Of a stretch of 64,000 nt of DNA, positions 1 to 11,253 are shown piece by piece. The DNA is from Reticulitermes lucifugus (lineage: Eukaryota; Arthropoda; Insecta; Blattodea; Rhinotermitidae). Within the stretch, counting starts at the first letter, position 1. The number at the start of each line of letters is the position of its first letter. The DNA is taken from positions 22,703 to 86,702 of the forward strand of contig JAKCWW010000823.1 of NCBI GenBank assembly GCA_026260175.1, in the 5' to 3' direction. Under the pieces are notes generated by a model that did no database searches, was not told the DNA's origin, and saw nothing but the letters and a program-made list of their open reading frames with translations. The position numbers were made by a program, and so were the translations under genes.

Positions 1-373
1 TGATGTACGAGCCGAAACAGAATTTAGATGCTCATCCCTCGAAGCCAGGTTGTTGAGTCCTCAGGAAAAATACACAACTTATCAGGTAAACTCGGGAGCA
101 TACCAACACGGTAAATAGGGGAAGGAAAGGAAAGGTTAAACTAAAAGTAGGTGAAGGGTGGCAGGTATCATCCGGTGGATCTCCTTGGAATGATGAGACT
201 TTGGCATGGCACAATACATACATTCATTTACCCAATAACTGAGAAAAGCCATGAAAACTTCATTCCCTACATAGAAGGGTTATAACAACATACTGTCAGG
301 AGTTGTGCCTTCTTTGAACTATGGCATCTATCTGGCTGTTTGCTTATGTTTCGTTAATATTTGAATATAAGGC
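1..373. other. No gene recognised
   Basis: I see no splice-bounded coding sequence or recognisable repeat in this stretch. Short open frames exist on both strands but have no family signature. Confidence 0.5.
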
Positions 374-1412
374 ATGGCTTTCAACGTATCAGAACTACTA
401 ATCATATATTTTGCATTCATCAAAGACTTGAGAAAAAGTAGGAATACAGTGGGGCAGTGTACGAGCTTGTATATACTTCAGGCATATGATTCGGGTAAGA
501 GGGAGGTTTTGTATGATCTCATTGCATTTAGTATACCCATAAAACTAGTAAGGTTAGTTAAAATGTTTATAAATGAAACGTGTACTGAAGTCTTAACAGG
601 CAAACATTTGTCTGATGATTTCAGACTGAGAATCATCTGAAACAAGGAGGTGTTTTGTAACCATTACGTTTCAGCTTTGCTCTAGTGTATGCCATGAGGT
701 AGGTCCAAGTTTAGAAGTAAATACTGAGAAAACTAAATATGTGTTCATGTCTTGTTAGCAGAGTGCAAGACAAGATCACAACCTAAAGATAGCTACTAAA
801 TTATTTGAAAATGTGGCAAATTCAGATATTTGGGAATGACAATAACAAATCAAAAATTGTATGCAGAAAGAAATTAAGAACAGATTAAATGCAGGGAATG
901 ACTGCTAGCATTTTTTCCACAATCTTTTGTCTTCCCATTTGCTATCCAAAAAAATATAAAGATTAAAATATACAGAAATTTAATTTTGCCTGTGTGAGAA
1001 TAGAGTGCTGAGGAAGGTCTGTGGGCCTAAGAGGGAGGAAGCAACAGGAGACTGGAGAAAATTGCATAATTAGGAGCCTCATGGTATGTACTCCGCCCGA
1101 AATATTATTCAGGTGATCAAATCGAGGAGGACGATGGGTAGGGCATGTGGAGGAGAAGAGAAATGAATACAGGGTTTTGGTAGGAGACCTTGAAAATAAG
1201 AGACCAGTTTTAAGACCTAAGCATAGATGGGAGGATAATATTAAGATGGATCTTGAAATATAGGGGTGTGTGGACTGGATTAATCTGGCTGAGGATAAGG
1301 ACAAGTAGCAGGCTGTTGTGAATATCCTCCAGGTTCCATAAAGTGCTGGAATTTGATGAGCTGAGGAACTAGTAACATTTACAAGGACTATGCTCCATGG
1401 AGTTAGTTACGT
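374..1412 (+). mobile_element. LINE-A fragment (reverse transcriptase middle plus 3' end)
   Basis: A degraded non-LTR retrotransposon copy in sense orientation. The first part (to about 640) reads as RT palm sequence with the AYDS...REVLYD block, a PIKLVRLVKM segment and GKHLSD. The catalytic YADD region is missing, and the match resumes near 700 with an EKTKYVF block. The last 450 bases encode the family's C-terminal tail in several frames ([18 protein letters not shown]-like) and end at the conserved 3' terminus, ...CCATGGAGTTAGTTA. Stops and frameshifts are numerous, so it is dead. The same family recurs at 17812, 29042, 37600, 46015, 50335, 59255, 60235 and 63950. I cannot fix the clade (RTE-like or a related group) by eye. 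Confidence 0.75.
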
Positions 1413-2950
1413 TATTGGCCTAAAGTACATGATGCTGATGGTGGAACTGCCTTCACAGGCCAACAGCCTCTTTAGTCTGATGTCTCCACTTCAGCCATAT
1501 CAACCTTTTCCACCACAGGAGGATGTTTGAAGTACAAACCCAGCTGTTAATTCAGGGCCAACTGAGGGATACCAGAATACAATTATAGGTTGTAAACACA
1601 TTATCAGTAGCCACCCTGCATAGTTCACTTAGATGAATCATAAGATTGATAAGATTTAAGGTTCTCATGGCAGTATGTGTATTCAGACTGCAGTCTTCTG
1701 AAATGTGGTGCTGTGCAGTTTGTTAGATAGGAGCCAATGATTCGGAGAAACCTGCTGCTCCATCTTCAGGGCAGAAGTGGGAGGGAGGCAGCATGTGTCC
1801 AAAACATTGGTACCTACATACAAAACTGAAGGGTGTCACATCCCCAAGGATGGTAATCTTAATACAATAAAACCCTGTTACTTTCAAGTGCTTGGGACCA
1901 AAAAATCAGACTTTGAATTATGCTGTTTCAAGTTATCCCATTTTTTCAGTGCACACTTACCTGTTACATGGTGGGTTGAATTCTAATGTAATGTTTTAAG
2001 CTATGATTTTTAACCTAATTGAGAAATTAAATAAAAGACCCCCTTCTTGTATTTATTTTTTTTAAATTCCTGATGCACAATTTAATACATTTTACATCAA
2101 AACTCAAGCTAGCAATAGTTCACATTTGTCAAACTCTGATCTTAATTCATTATTTCTTAAATTACTACTCAACTGACCTTTGTTTTGGAATGTTCTTAGA
2201 TGTTTTGACACAAAATCTTGAAGTTCATTCATGGCTTTGATGATTTTTTCATTGGTATTGCTTCAACATATGACAGAGTCCAGAACAGACAATGCCATTA
2301 ATGCATCATTGCCAATTGGTCACACTTGAAGCAACTATATTTCTTACTTCTTCTCATCTTCCCCCTCCCCATGATTTCCACCATGCTCACAGCTGCAACT
2401 GTCCAAACATTTCTTTTGAATATCGGAATTTTGGATAGCTTAACACTGAGAAATCCAACAAAGCTGCTAGGATAATCCATATGATATTTAAGATCCTCCC
2501 ACTCATTTTTTTCATTTCCTTCAGCATTTACTGCACTCGGAGTAAAAAGGCTTAATCACTTCTAGTTTTTCAGCCAGTATCTTGTGTGATTATGTTTTCT
2601 TGTTTTCACTCATATTTCTCCCCACTGGATGGAATAAAAATTGAATAATATACATAATATTCCACAGCACTTTTAAATGTACAGAAGATGCACTTTCTCA
2701 GCCTGCCTGTCATAGCAGTACATAGGACACAAAATATTCACTGTTCCCACAAACATTGGTAGCACCCCTCATGCATTTTTCAGGGTGACTAGGACGTACT
2801 AGTCTGACAGTGAAAAATAGACACCACACTCCAGCATGATCATTCGAGAGATTGCCAAAATGCCTAGGCATGCAGTTAGCATGTATGCATGCACATAGAA
2901 CTGAATTTTGGATCCTTCTGTGAAGGTCATGCTGGAATGCGCAATCTGAG
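1413..2950. other. No gene recognised; AT-rich intergenic
   Basis: No coding exon or named repeat could be supported. The stretch is AT-rich, with homopolymer-like T and A tracts around 2050-2070. Confidence 0.45.
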
Positions 2951-2954
2951 ATCT

Positions 2955-3046
2955 TCGTTTTTCAGGGATGTTATGCAGCATAGATTGGTAGTCAGTTGCC
3001 AATGTTTCAGGACACCTATCGGTCCCATCTTCAAGGGTCAAGTAAA
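2955..3046 (-). repeat. Fold-back family 2, single arm with hammerhead-like motif
   Basis: One arm of the repeat that forms a complete hairpin at 43400-43539. The two copies share the GTTATGCAGCAT-type start, the AATGTTTC block and the GGTCCCAT..TTCAAGGGTCAAG block. Read on the minus strand, the core at 2999-3035 is TTGAAGATG, then a GGGACC...GGTGTCC hairpin, then TGAAACATTGG. Confidence 0.5.
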
Positions 3047-3534
3047 TATCTTAAATACAGAAAATAAATTTCTAGAAATTTCTGAATTTCCTGTTTCTTT
3101 TACTTGCACTTTGGTTTGAGGCTTCATTTTGCATGGGGACGTTGTACTTGAAGTTTCATTGCTGTGCCTTAGTGTGATACTTCCCAAAGCAACGTCTGGT
3201 GACATAATCCCACATCACATTTAGGGCACTTCACTGTTACTTTGTGCATGACACCTCTAGCCAAACACACATGGCATTGCAGCTGTCTGTTAGATGGAGT
3301 AGGCCGGTGCTTATTGCCAATAGAATCCAGTCTACCATCGTTGGTGGCAGTACTGGGTGATCTCCCTATTGGCCTCTGTACTCACTGTTCTTACCCAGCA
3401 TATGCCTCACACAGGCAAAGAACAAATATCTGTGTGAAAGTTTCTTGCCACTACAAGAGGAAAGATACTGTGCCAAAGGATGGGAGGTTCCAGTTTCCAT
3501 TCCTGGTAGGGTCCTTGGAAGTTCTGAAGTAACC

Positions 3535-3725
3535 TACTTCTTCTGTCCGCATTCAGTAGCCCTGGGGTCCACTCAGCCTCTAACAGAAATGAGTACCAAG
3601 GAATTTCCTTGGGGGTAAAGTGTGGCCAGCACATAGAGCTGACAACTCTGTCATCCTCGTTGTGCCGAATGTCAAAGTAAGGATGGAAGCCCAACATTCC
3701 ATCACCCCTCTGAGTATCCATGACT
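3535..3725 (+). mobile_element. SINE-B, 5'-truncated copy nested in piggyBac relic
   Basis: Matches the full SINE-B at 41122-41418 over its body: CAGCCTCTAACAGAAATGAG, the TTCCTTGGGGG block, GAGCTGACAACTCT and GTGCCGAATGTC. The tRNA-like head is missing. It interrupts the C-terminal third of the piggyBac transposase. Confidence 0.65.
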
Positions 3726-4252
3726 TGTTACAGGAAAGCTTTTACATGAGGAAAGAAGAATTTAACTGTTCAGAATGGCCAGATCTAACATATAAAAGAG
3801 TTTCTTTGTCCACTTCCATGTGCAACAGCTGATGGAGTAGCTGTTGGCCATCTTGTGTACCTTATCCACATAACCCATGTTAGGGTTATAATCCACCACA
3901 GTTAGCAGTTTTATTGCATTCCCTTGGTCATTGCAGAAATTATGTTCAGCTGTTGCATCACTGGATATTTATCAACGTGTGAATGTTTGTCTTATCCCTC
4001 CACAGTGCTTCTGTCAAGTCACCCTGTTTGTTTCATTTTCTTGCGTCCTGGGGTCTCTGGCATACCCTTCCTGTTGGGTCTGACAGTCCCACAATAGTTT
4101 TTTTTTTCTCTGTCAAGTCACGAGAGGAGAATAAATTGTCCATGTATAATTTGTGACCACATCCTTCTACTTTCTTAATCAGTTCTATCACTGGCATGTA
4201 GTGCTCTCAAGTGTTGTGCCATGCCCAATACTATCTTTAAATAAGATGAGTA

Positions 4253-5135
4253 CAGGTAGCCCTCGATTTACGCCAGGGATGCATTCCTGGACGAACCGGC
4301 ATAATCGGAATCGGCGTAAATTGAAATGATTTTATAATGTAATTCAATGGGAAGTCAATGACATGCGTTCCCGGCACTCAAACATTGACGAGTAATATAA
4401 TGGCATTGCATTTAAAGCACTGAAATAATGTAAATATAATAAAGGGAATTTAAAAAATATATTTTGTACACTTACAACCGGCAATGGCGTAATGAAGCTG
4501 CATTATTTCTCTGATGAAGTCCCTGATTGAGGATTGTCACTTTTTTAAAGAAAGCATGCAGTGTGGACTGTCGTGATTTCTTCTTTCTTTCAAAATTTCA
4601 TGATAAGGCCTCATGGATGCCATAACGCTTCTCTTCGCTGTAGCACTCCGCTCCCAGTTGTGGTCAATCTCGCAGAGCTCATCATTGAGTTTATCTATGT
4701 CTGAGAGGATGCGCTGGGGATCACTCGTCTTCATTTCACGTAGAGGAAATTCTTCCTCTATAGAAAACTGTGTAATAAAATAACCCCAGGACCTCCGCAA
4801 ATATTAAATTTGTCCTTTGATAGGTTAAAGCGCCGGGAATGAAATCGCATAAGAGCAAACTCACATATGCAAAAGTTTACATTTTACAAGCAGCTTTTAC
4901 CGATTAATCAATCTCATTAGAGCAAATTGCATTAACGAAACATACATAATTGCAGAGATGACTGTATTTATAATTTTTATTCAAAATCGGCGATGTAAGA
5001 TCACGATTTAGTATAAGAAGCAGTATGAGAAAAATTGTAAAACATTATAAATAATAGTAAAATCTATTTTTTCACTTTTTGACCTGGTTTCAAAATCGGC
5101 ATTATTCTGAATCGGCGCAAGTCGAGGGCTACCTG
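4253..5135. mobile_element. Pogo/Tigger-like non-autonomous DNA transposon, 883 bp
   Basis: Terminal inverted repeats begin CAGGTAGCCCTCGATTTACG at the left, and the right end is its complement with two mismatches over 22 bp. TA lies directly outside both ends (4251-4252 and 5136-5137), as expected for a pogo/Tigger (Tc1-mariner) insertion. No CENP-B-type transposase is visible inside. The only sizeable frame is an 87-codon minus-strand ORF at 4537-4800. The element sits inside the piggyBac relic, so it inserted after that element. Confidence 0.82.
4537..4800 (-). CDS. 87-aa ORF of unknown origin inside the pogo-like element
   Basis: An uninterrupted frame starting MRRSWGYFITQFSIEEEF and ending in HCMLSLKK. 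It is rich in charged residues, with an acidic/basic helical middle (ILSDIDKLNDELCEIDHNWE) that looks protein-like rather than random. It does not look like a CENP-B helix-turn-helix or a DDE domain. It could be a remnant of the autonomous partner, a captured host exon or chance. I do not recognise it and assign no function. Confidence 0.3.
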   Translation of the reverse strand: MRRSWGYFITQFSIEEEFPLREMKTSDPQRILSDIDKLNDELCEIDHNWERSATAKRSVMASMRPYHEILKERRNHDSPHCMLSLKK

Positions 5136-5629
5136 TATATTGTTTGAAAATTACCATTCCTTTGAAGAGGATGACTTGTCTACTGGTAGGTGTTCAGAAC
5201 AGTTGTAAAATATTGAAAATGTCCTGTTTAGAATTTCAAATAGGTTTTGTATTTTCCGTAGTGTGTCAAAATTTGTGTCTGTCTTGTCAACTTCATTTCT
5301 ATTGTCTGTGAAGTGTAGGAACATGTCATATGTAAAGATGGTCCATTGTTGTCCAGTAGTCTGTCAGTTGGTCTCATAAGCACTGTCCCATTGGTATTGT
5401 TATTGCCAGGAACACAAACATTACAGCTTCAATTATGTCAGGTACAGGAGAAAGTTCCCTTGTGGGGACTGTTTACGTAACTGTGAAAGTAGTGATTATG
5501 TCTCCACCACCAGCAGTGTAATAATCTCTGCAAAATACAACAAGAAAACACTAAGTGGTCTAACTACTTCAACTCTTTTCCATTTCACCATACAAAACCA
5601 AATTGTAGAATGTTTGCTTCTTTTCACAG

Positions 5630-5799
5630 ATCAGGTGCAACTAGATACACAGATTAACAAGTTGCGCAGTGAGCTCAAGGTGAAGGTAAACACACTGCGA
5701 GATATGGAGTTCCAGTCACCTGTCCCTGGGCTTATGCTTAACCCACTGTCTTGTTCTGAGCTAAGCGCAATGGGACAGATCATGGGCCGCCATGCATGA
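5630..5799 (+). CDS. Candidate terminal exon of an unidentified gene
   Basis: A strong acceptor (pyrimidine-rich TGCTTCTTTTCACAG) precedes an open frame entered after one base of a split codon. It encodes QVQLDTQINKLRSELKVKV, then MEFQSPVPGL, MLNPLSCSELSAMGQ and IMGRHA, and stops with TGA at 5797-5799. The first part is a likely coiled-coil helix with heptad-spaced Leu/Ile/Val. An AATAAA signal lies at 5895-5900, giving a short 3' UTR. I do not recognise the protein. No upstream exon could be identified in 1-5600, which is mostly transposon. If real, the rest of the gene lies upstream of the window or across the piggyBac relic. A chance acceptor-plus-ORF remains possible. Confidence 0.35.
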
Positions 5800-5894
5800 C
5801 CTAGAAAAGAGAGCTGAACAGGCCAGCGACTCAAAGTAATATGTTACTAAGCTAAGTGCTACTGGCTGTGCAGTAACTGTTGTGTCTTCTTGTA

Positions 5895-5900
5895 AATAAA
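5895..5900 (+). terminator. AATAAA polyadenylation signal
   Basis: A canonical hexamer about 96 bases after the stop of the candidate terminal exon, followed by a GT-rich stretch typical of a downstream element. Confidence 0.35.
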
Positions 5901-6110
5901 AGTGTGTGTCTGTGTGCTGTAATTTATGTCTTGGGAACATACTATATTTCTTCTAACAAGTACAGTGAAGGTTTGATTTTATGTTCCTTGAATCTCATGT
6001 TTTCTTGATTGTGTGCACATTTATGTCATTCCCACCAAAACTTCCATAAGAACAATGTTATATTTTCCTAAAATATATATCTGTGCTTTCTAGCCAATTT
6101 CTCCGTTATA

Positions 6111-6988
6111 CACAGTGTGCCCGTTAAATAATGAGACCTGCATTTACTATGAAAAAGTGAATGAGTATACTTAGAAGTTTTTATTACAGACTTTCAATAC
6201 AATCGCCCCCAACTCCACACAACACTGAGATCGTTTATACAGATTCTTGGAAGTGCACTGGATGTCCTGCAGTGAAACCCCTTTCAGTTGCTCGGTCACC
6301 ATGTTGGATGTCGCTGATGTTACTGAAACACTCTCCTTTTAGGGCCAGTTTCACCTTTGGGAAGTTAGAGAAGTCTGCTGATGCCAAATCTGGTGAGCAG
6401 GGGGGATGCTGGATCACAGATCAATTTGGAAGCAAGAAACTGCTTCACAATGCAGCACAAACCTCAAACAAATCTTCCTTTTCTGCATACCTCTTTCCAA
6501 AATTTGGCTGGCCGCTTCCTTACTGACTCCAAGACGTTCAGTGAGTAGCATAACTGTTATTCGCCTGTTCTGCATCACAGTGGTTTGAACTTTCTCCACA
6601 TTTTCATTGGAGCGAGTGGAAACTGGCCTGGACGAGGATCACCCTCCAGTGACTGTGCGTTCTTGAAAATGTGTGAACCATTGGAAGACTTATGCACAAC
6701 TCAGATAGTCACCACCGTACACTTTTCAGGCCTTGGTACACTTCAGGCAATATTCCCCGAGTAAAATTTAATCACGCCACATTGCTCCATGTCAAAAATT
6801 TTGACACACGAAACAAACACACACTTACTTCGACATCGATAAAATGAAAACTACTGACGTTACAGAGACAAGCGTGTGCTCATTGAAAAGAGCACACTCT
6901 AGCGGTCACAACCATTTACTGTTTTGCTAATCTGTTTGCAGGGCACTCAGAAAGAAAATCAGTCTCATTATTTAACAGGCACACTGTG
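6111..6988 (-). mobile_element. Mariner-family element with large internal deletion
   Basis: Perfect ends CACAGTGTGC / GCACACTGTG are flanked by TA on both sides. The inverted repeat extends about 28 bp (CACAGTGTGCCCGTTAAATA at the left) with one mismatch. On the minus strand the transposase starts at an ATG at 6790-6788 (MEQCGVIKF). It then breaks frame and passes through the second helix-turn-helix (VQTTVMQNRRITVMLLTER, then GVSKEAA). It jumps directly to the last catalytic block (PPCSPDLASADF) and the C-terminal end. The middle third, with the first two catalytic Asp residues, is gone, so this is a dead internally deleted copy. It is a different mariner lineage from the pair at 9523 and 21641. 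Confidence 0.85.
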
Positions 6989-7244
6989 TATGTTCAGACT
7001 GCACATAAATCTGGCCTATTGCTGTCGTTTTAAGTAACATGTTTACCCAGATGCAATGCAAGGGTTTTCCTTAAATTCAGCATTAAATATGCAGGGTGAT
7101 TGTGAATTAACATAGGAAGATTCAAACTGGACCGTGCCCTGCCAAACCAAGATGTGCACTGCAGAATTATCATGACTACAGCGAAAAGATAAAAGAGAGA
7201 ATTTGTAGTGGTTATAGTTCATTCACTATACCAGTAGAAAATTC

Positions 7245-7795
7245 CAGACGTGATAAGGCAAGGTTATGACGCCAACTTTAAACTGATTATCCATGCTGAG
7301 AAAATTAATAACTGCAATGCAGCAAGAAAATTCAGTCTTGCAAGGAAAAATCCAATGGTGTAAGCAACAAAAGGAGAAGCTGACAAATGCGAACAACACA
7401 TGAAAATGCTTCAATGGACCCAAGCATGGTCGTTTCCAGGAACTAGAAAAAACTTTTTATGCTTAAAAATAACTGGAATGTGGATTACATTTGAGGTGAT
7501 AAAATGTAAAGCATGGGAACTTGCCAAATCACAAGCATTACATGCCATCAGTTCAAGGAAACCAAAGGTGTGTGGGGGGGCCAGAAAACCCAATTTTCTC
7601 TTCACTGAAGAACTTCACTTTGTCAAAAATAACCTCCAGCATAATTTTTGTCAGCACTAGAGGGCATCAAAACTGTGAGGATATTCCTCATATAAAGTTT
7701 TATATTGAAAACAATGCTACTCTCAGTATTGAGAACAAGGTTTTCAGGGTTCAGCAGATGGCAAAGCAGCAACTTACATTACTGGACATGTGGTA
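7245..7795 (+). mobile_element. Pogo/Tigger-type transposase relic
   Basis: Frames in sense orientation read GYDANFKL...HAEKINNCNAARKFSLA, the first CENP-B/Psq-like helix-turn-helix. GMWITFEVIKCKAWELAKSQ follows (the second DNA-binding domain), and then a decayed segment with ENNATLSIENKVFRVQQMAK resembling the start of the DDE domain. Frameshifts separate the blocks. No terminal repeats were found. The family call rests on the order and spacing of these blocks. Confidence 0.6.
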
Positions 7796-9522
7796 GTGAA
7801 CTAGATTACTAATTTGATATTTTTATAATTTAGTAGCTACATAAATTTTCATTTCCTTGATTTTACATTCATTTTAAATGGTCTTTCCAGAAATGCAAAA
7901 TCCATGTTTCACTATACATGCACAGTATTTACTGCCTCCTAGGTGTTCTACAAGCTAATACATTATCAAATATACAGGTGGATGAGGTTGCAAGGTTTTG
8001 TTTGAATATCCTTGCAGTCTTCTCTGATGTTCTTTTGAGTAATGTTCAAACGCCAGCTTGCTTGAAACAAGTCTGTCTTTTCTGATCAACACATCTGGAG
8101 TGCAAATTTGGAGTGACCTGTGAACCTCACTTTTATCTGTAATGGGAATACAATAATTATGCTTAAAATATTAGGTGCCGCCATACAAGATTTAGTCACC
8201 CAGGCACCTGGGATTTGTGCACCCCTGATATCATGTATGAGAAGAAGAAAATAGGAACAGAACTGTTGTCAGAACAGTGATTATTTTTGTAAACATCTTT
8301 AACAGATTGGTCTTTGTTACGGAGTTGGTGTATCCAGTGAGGTAGAAACTTGATTTATATATATTATTTGCATGAATTTCATGCGTCAAAATATTACAGC
8401 TGCTACCCTGACTGTATACAGAATCTTGTACAGACTGCAAAACTGCTTGTCACCTCACATAAAGTTAGCCTTAGTCTCATAAAAAGTACAAAAGAAATGC
8501 ATGTTGAACCATATTGCCTGTTTTGCAGTTTCAGTATATCATACCCAATTTGAAGGAAAAAAGCATAACCAAGTGTTACCTTTCAATACAAAAACGGCCA
8601 TTCTCTACATCTCTCACTAGTAAGTGCAGTATTATCATATCTTTTATGATTCAACTAAATGACATAATCAAAAAACTTGGGAAAATACTGTCTTACATTA
8701 CTTATGTAATACTGTATTGTCTTTGATCATGTATTCACTTGCATTAAATTCTAATGTTTCCGAGCACTTAAGATATTGTTTCGACATAAAAGTAATGATG
8801 CAATGAAACACAGGCTACATGGCACACTTTTAACTCAATTTACATAGCTGACTTCCCAAGAATATTTTGTCACTCTTAGTCCCCATGAACACTTCATGTC
8901 TTACTTAATAGTATTTCCTCATAAAACTGCATCATGTACAATAAATAAAATATGTAAACAAAAACACATACTGTACCTTTGTAACTTAATGTGATAAAGA
9001 TAACAGAAGTTTTGAAACTAAGCCTGTGAAAGCACAAGGTATCCACAACTTTGTCACATTTTTTATAAGAAGAGGAACAAATTAAATTACTTGTTATTTT
9101 ACTTATGTGAGTTTAAGAAACTAGGTCTTATTTCCTGGTGTATCTGTTGGGTTGACCTAACAGTATAAAAACATGCATTAGTTACAGGTTATGTTTGATG
9201 ATAAAACTGAGTAAGTAGAACAACTAAGTCTGTAGTTAACCTTTTTTGGGCCATGAACTCCTCTGAGAATCTGATGAACGCTACGGACCCCATCCCCTAA
9301 AAATGCATGTAAACACACACACACACAATATAAAAACAATCTTGACAAAGAGTTATGTCTCTCTTGTTCCTAGCTGCTTCTGCCGAGATGCAAAACGTGA
9401 ACTTTCTGTACCAACTTATGTACAAACAGACCACCTTTTGCATTCACTATTCTGTAATATTTAAGAGCTGTATTGTTTCTGTTCTTTACTCATGGAATTA
9501 ACAATACTGATATGGGAAATTA
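7796..9522. other. No gene recognised; AT-rich
   Basis: Long AT-rich stretch without a supportable exon or a repeat family that I could name. A short CA run lies near 9316-9328. Confidence 0.45.
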
Positions 9523-10801
9523 CATGGGTCGTTCAGATTTAAACGAGAATTTAGTTCCCTTTTGAGCACAAATCAACTTGTATGAACGTGCTTGTGCTGA
9601 CAAGTTATGACATGTTTAAACTTGCAACCCACACTAGTCGGGTCCCTCTCCACCTCAACCATCAGGTACAATCAAGATGGCAGAGCAAGAAGTACCCAGC
9701 AGTGTTGTGCAGCGTATAATTATCAAATTTCTCGTGAAAGAAGGTGTCATTCCTTCTGAAATCTTTACCAGGCTTCAAGCACAGTTTGGGGATGAATGTT
9801 TGTCGCAGCCAAGGGTGTTCAGTTGGGCGAAATCATTTCGAGAAGGACGAGACCATGATGAAAATGAACGTCACACTCGGCGACCAAGAACTTCTGTCAA
9901 TCCAGAAAAGTTTTGAAAATCGGTGAACTTATTCGGGCTAATCATCACATAACTGTTCTTGAACTGTCACAGGAAATAGGAATTAGTGTAGGGAGTGTTG
10001 AAGAAATTCTGCACAACGAGTTGAAAGTCAGTAGAGTGAGCGCAAGTTGGGTCCCACGGCTCCTGTCACCGGAGCACAGGGAAAGACTAGTGGCCGTTAC
10101 TCAACTTTTGCAACGATATGAAAGAGAAGGAGCCGAACTTTTGGACTGAATTGTGACCTGTGATGAGACCTGTGACCACTGCTTCACTCCTGAATCAAAA
10201 AGAGCAAGCAAGTAGTGCAAACACACCCATTCTCCACTCCCCAAAGAAAGCGAAAGCAATTTTTTCAGCGGGGAAGATCATGACTGCTGTGTTCTGGGAT
10301 TCAAAAGGTATCATTCACTGGACTGTCTCACTGGTCAAAAAACCATCAATGCGCAGTACTATTCAATTCTCCTGAATGAAAAAGTGAAGTCGGCAATCCG
10401 CTTAAAGCGAAGAAAAAACAGGATTCACTTTGCTTCCTCCATGACAATGTTCGTCCTCACACTGCGGCTTTAACGATGGCAACTCCACTGAAACGGAAGT
10501 GGGATGTCCTGCCTCATCCACCATACAGTCCAGACTTAGCTCTATCTGATTATCATTTGTTTGGACCAATGAAGAGGGTTTTAGGAGGCAAGAGATTCCG
10601 GAATAATGATAAGGTCATTGCAGCATTGGATACAAGCAACCGAAAACCTTCTTTGAAACTGGAATTAAGAAGCTTCCAGAACGTTGGCACAAGTGTATGG
10701 CAGTCAACAGGGACTACACTGAAAAGTAGTGTGTAATACTTTTCCATTTTATTGTGAATAAATTTTTTAGAAACGAATTCTCATTTAGATTTGAACGACC
10801 T
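9523..10801 (+). mobile_element. Mariner element, copy A (full-length, inactive)
   Basis: A 1.28-kb element with TA outside each end (9521-9522, 10802-10803) and inverted ends containing GGTCGTTCA...AAA and its complement. The transposase begins at ATG 9677 (MAEQEVPSSVVQRI). The N-terminal helix-turn-helix and the WAKSFREGR linker are present. The third catalytic block SPDLALSDYHLF lies 34 residues after the Asp of LHDN, so this is a D34D mariner. The frame shifts near the end of the N-terminal domain (about 9905, one base fewer than copy B). An in-frame TGA ends the following piece at 10149, and further shifts follow, so it is inactive. Copy B at 21641 is the same family in the opposite orientation. 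Confidence 0.92.
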
Positions 10802-11034
10802 TAGTATTAAGCAAGGTACTTTGGATACTGGAACATGTAGCACGTTTTGGACAATAGAAGTATTATCTAAAAATAGCTGTGACTGACAGTCTACAGCCGT
10901 AATCAACTATTTATTTATTTACTGTACTCAATCACAATGAGATGTCACATCTTAAGAAAACCCAGCTGTTGGCCCCTAGCATCATGATTTAAAATCACCT
11001 GTTCCTGAAAGATAAAAAAGGATAAAGTTGATGC

Positions 11035-11165
11035 TGTGTATGCCATGAAAGCATATGGGGAAGGTGAGGTACAGCTCCATTCATTCTGAACACCAGATAG
11101 AGGTCAGTGGTCAGCCTTACGCCCCAGCCACTTTATCCATAGGGAAAGATCCCTGGTAATTGTTT
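11035..11165 (-). mobile_element. SINE-A, 3' portion
   Basis: Matches the 3' half of SINE-A in antisense: ATGCCATGAAAGCATATGGG, the GGTACAGCTCCATTC block, CCAGATAGAGGTCAGTGGTC and CCAGCCACTTTA. The tRNA-like head is absent. Confidence 0.7.
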
Positions 11166-11253
11166 TAGTATACCTGTGATAAGTATAAATGGCTGAAGAT
11201 TCTCTCAAGCAACAGGACACAGAAAATGTCAGGATGGAAATAAATTTCCCTAC

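Larger units (their letters stand above)
3156..5560 (-). mobile_element. piggyBac-superfamily transposon relic
   Basis: A broken piggyBac-like transposase reads on the minus strand in several frames. In protein order, 5560-5140 gives the LTDYW...MDHL / FLHFTDNRNEVDKT / LNRTFSIFYNC / LPVDKS blocks, matching the conserved core before the first catalytic Asp. From 4250 down to 3730 come HKLYMDNLFSS, VDYNPNMGYVDK and WKWTKKLFYMLDLAILN, the second and third catalytic regions. From about 3350 down comes the Cys-rich C-terminal finger (QCHVC...KCPKCDVGLC), then a Cys-Phe-Gly-Lys tail, with a stop at 3156-3158. The body is interrupted by a pogo-like element (4253-5135) and by SINE-B (about 3535-3725). 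Stops and frameshifts are scattered through it. I did not find the TTAA-flanked termini. Frames were read by eye, and the family assignment rests on these block matches. Confidence 0.72.
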
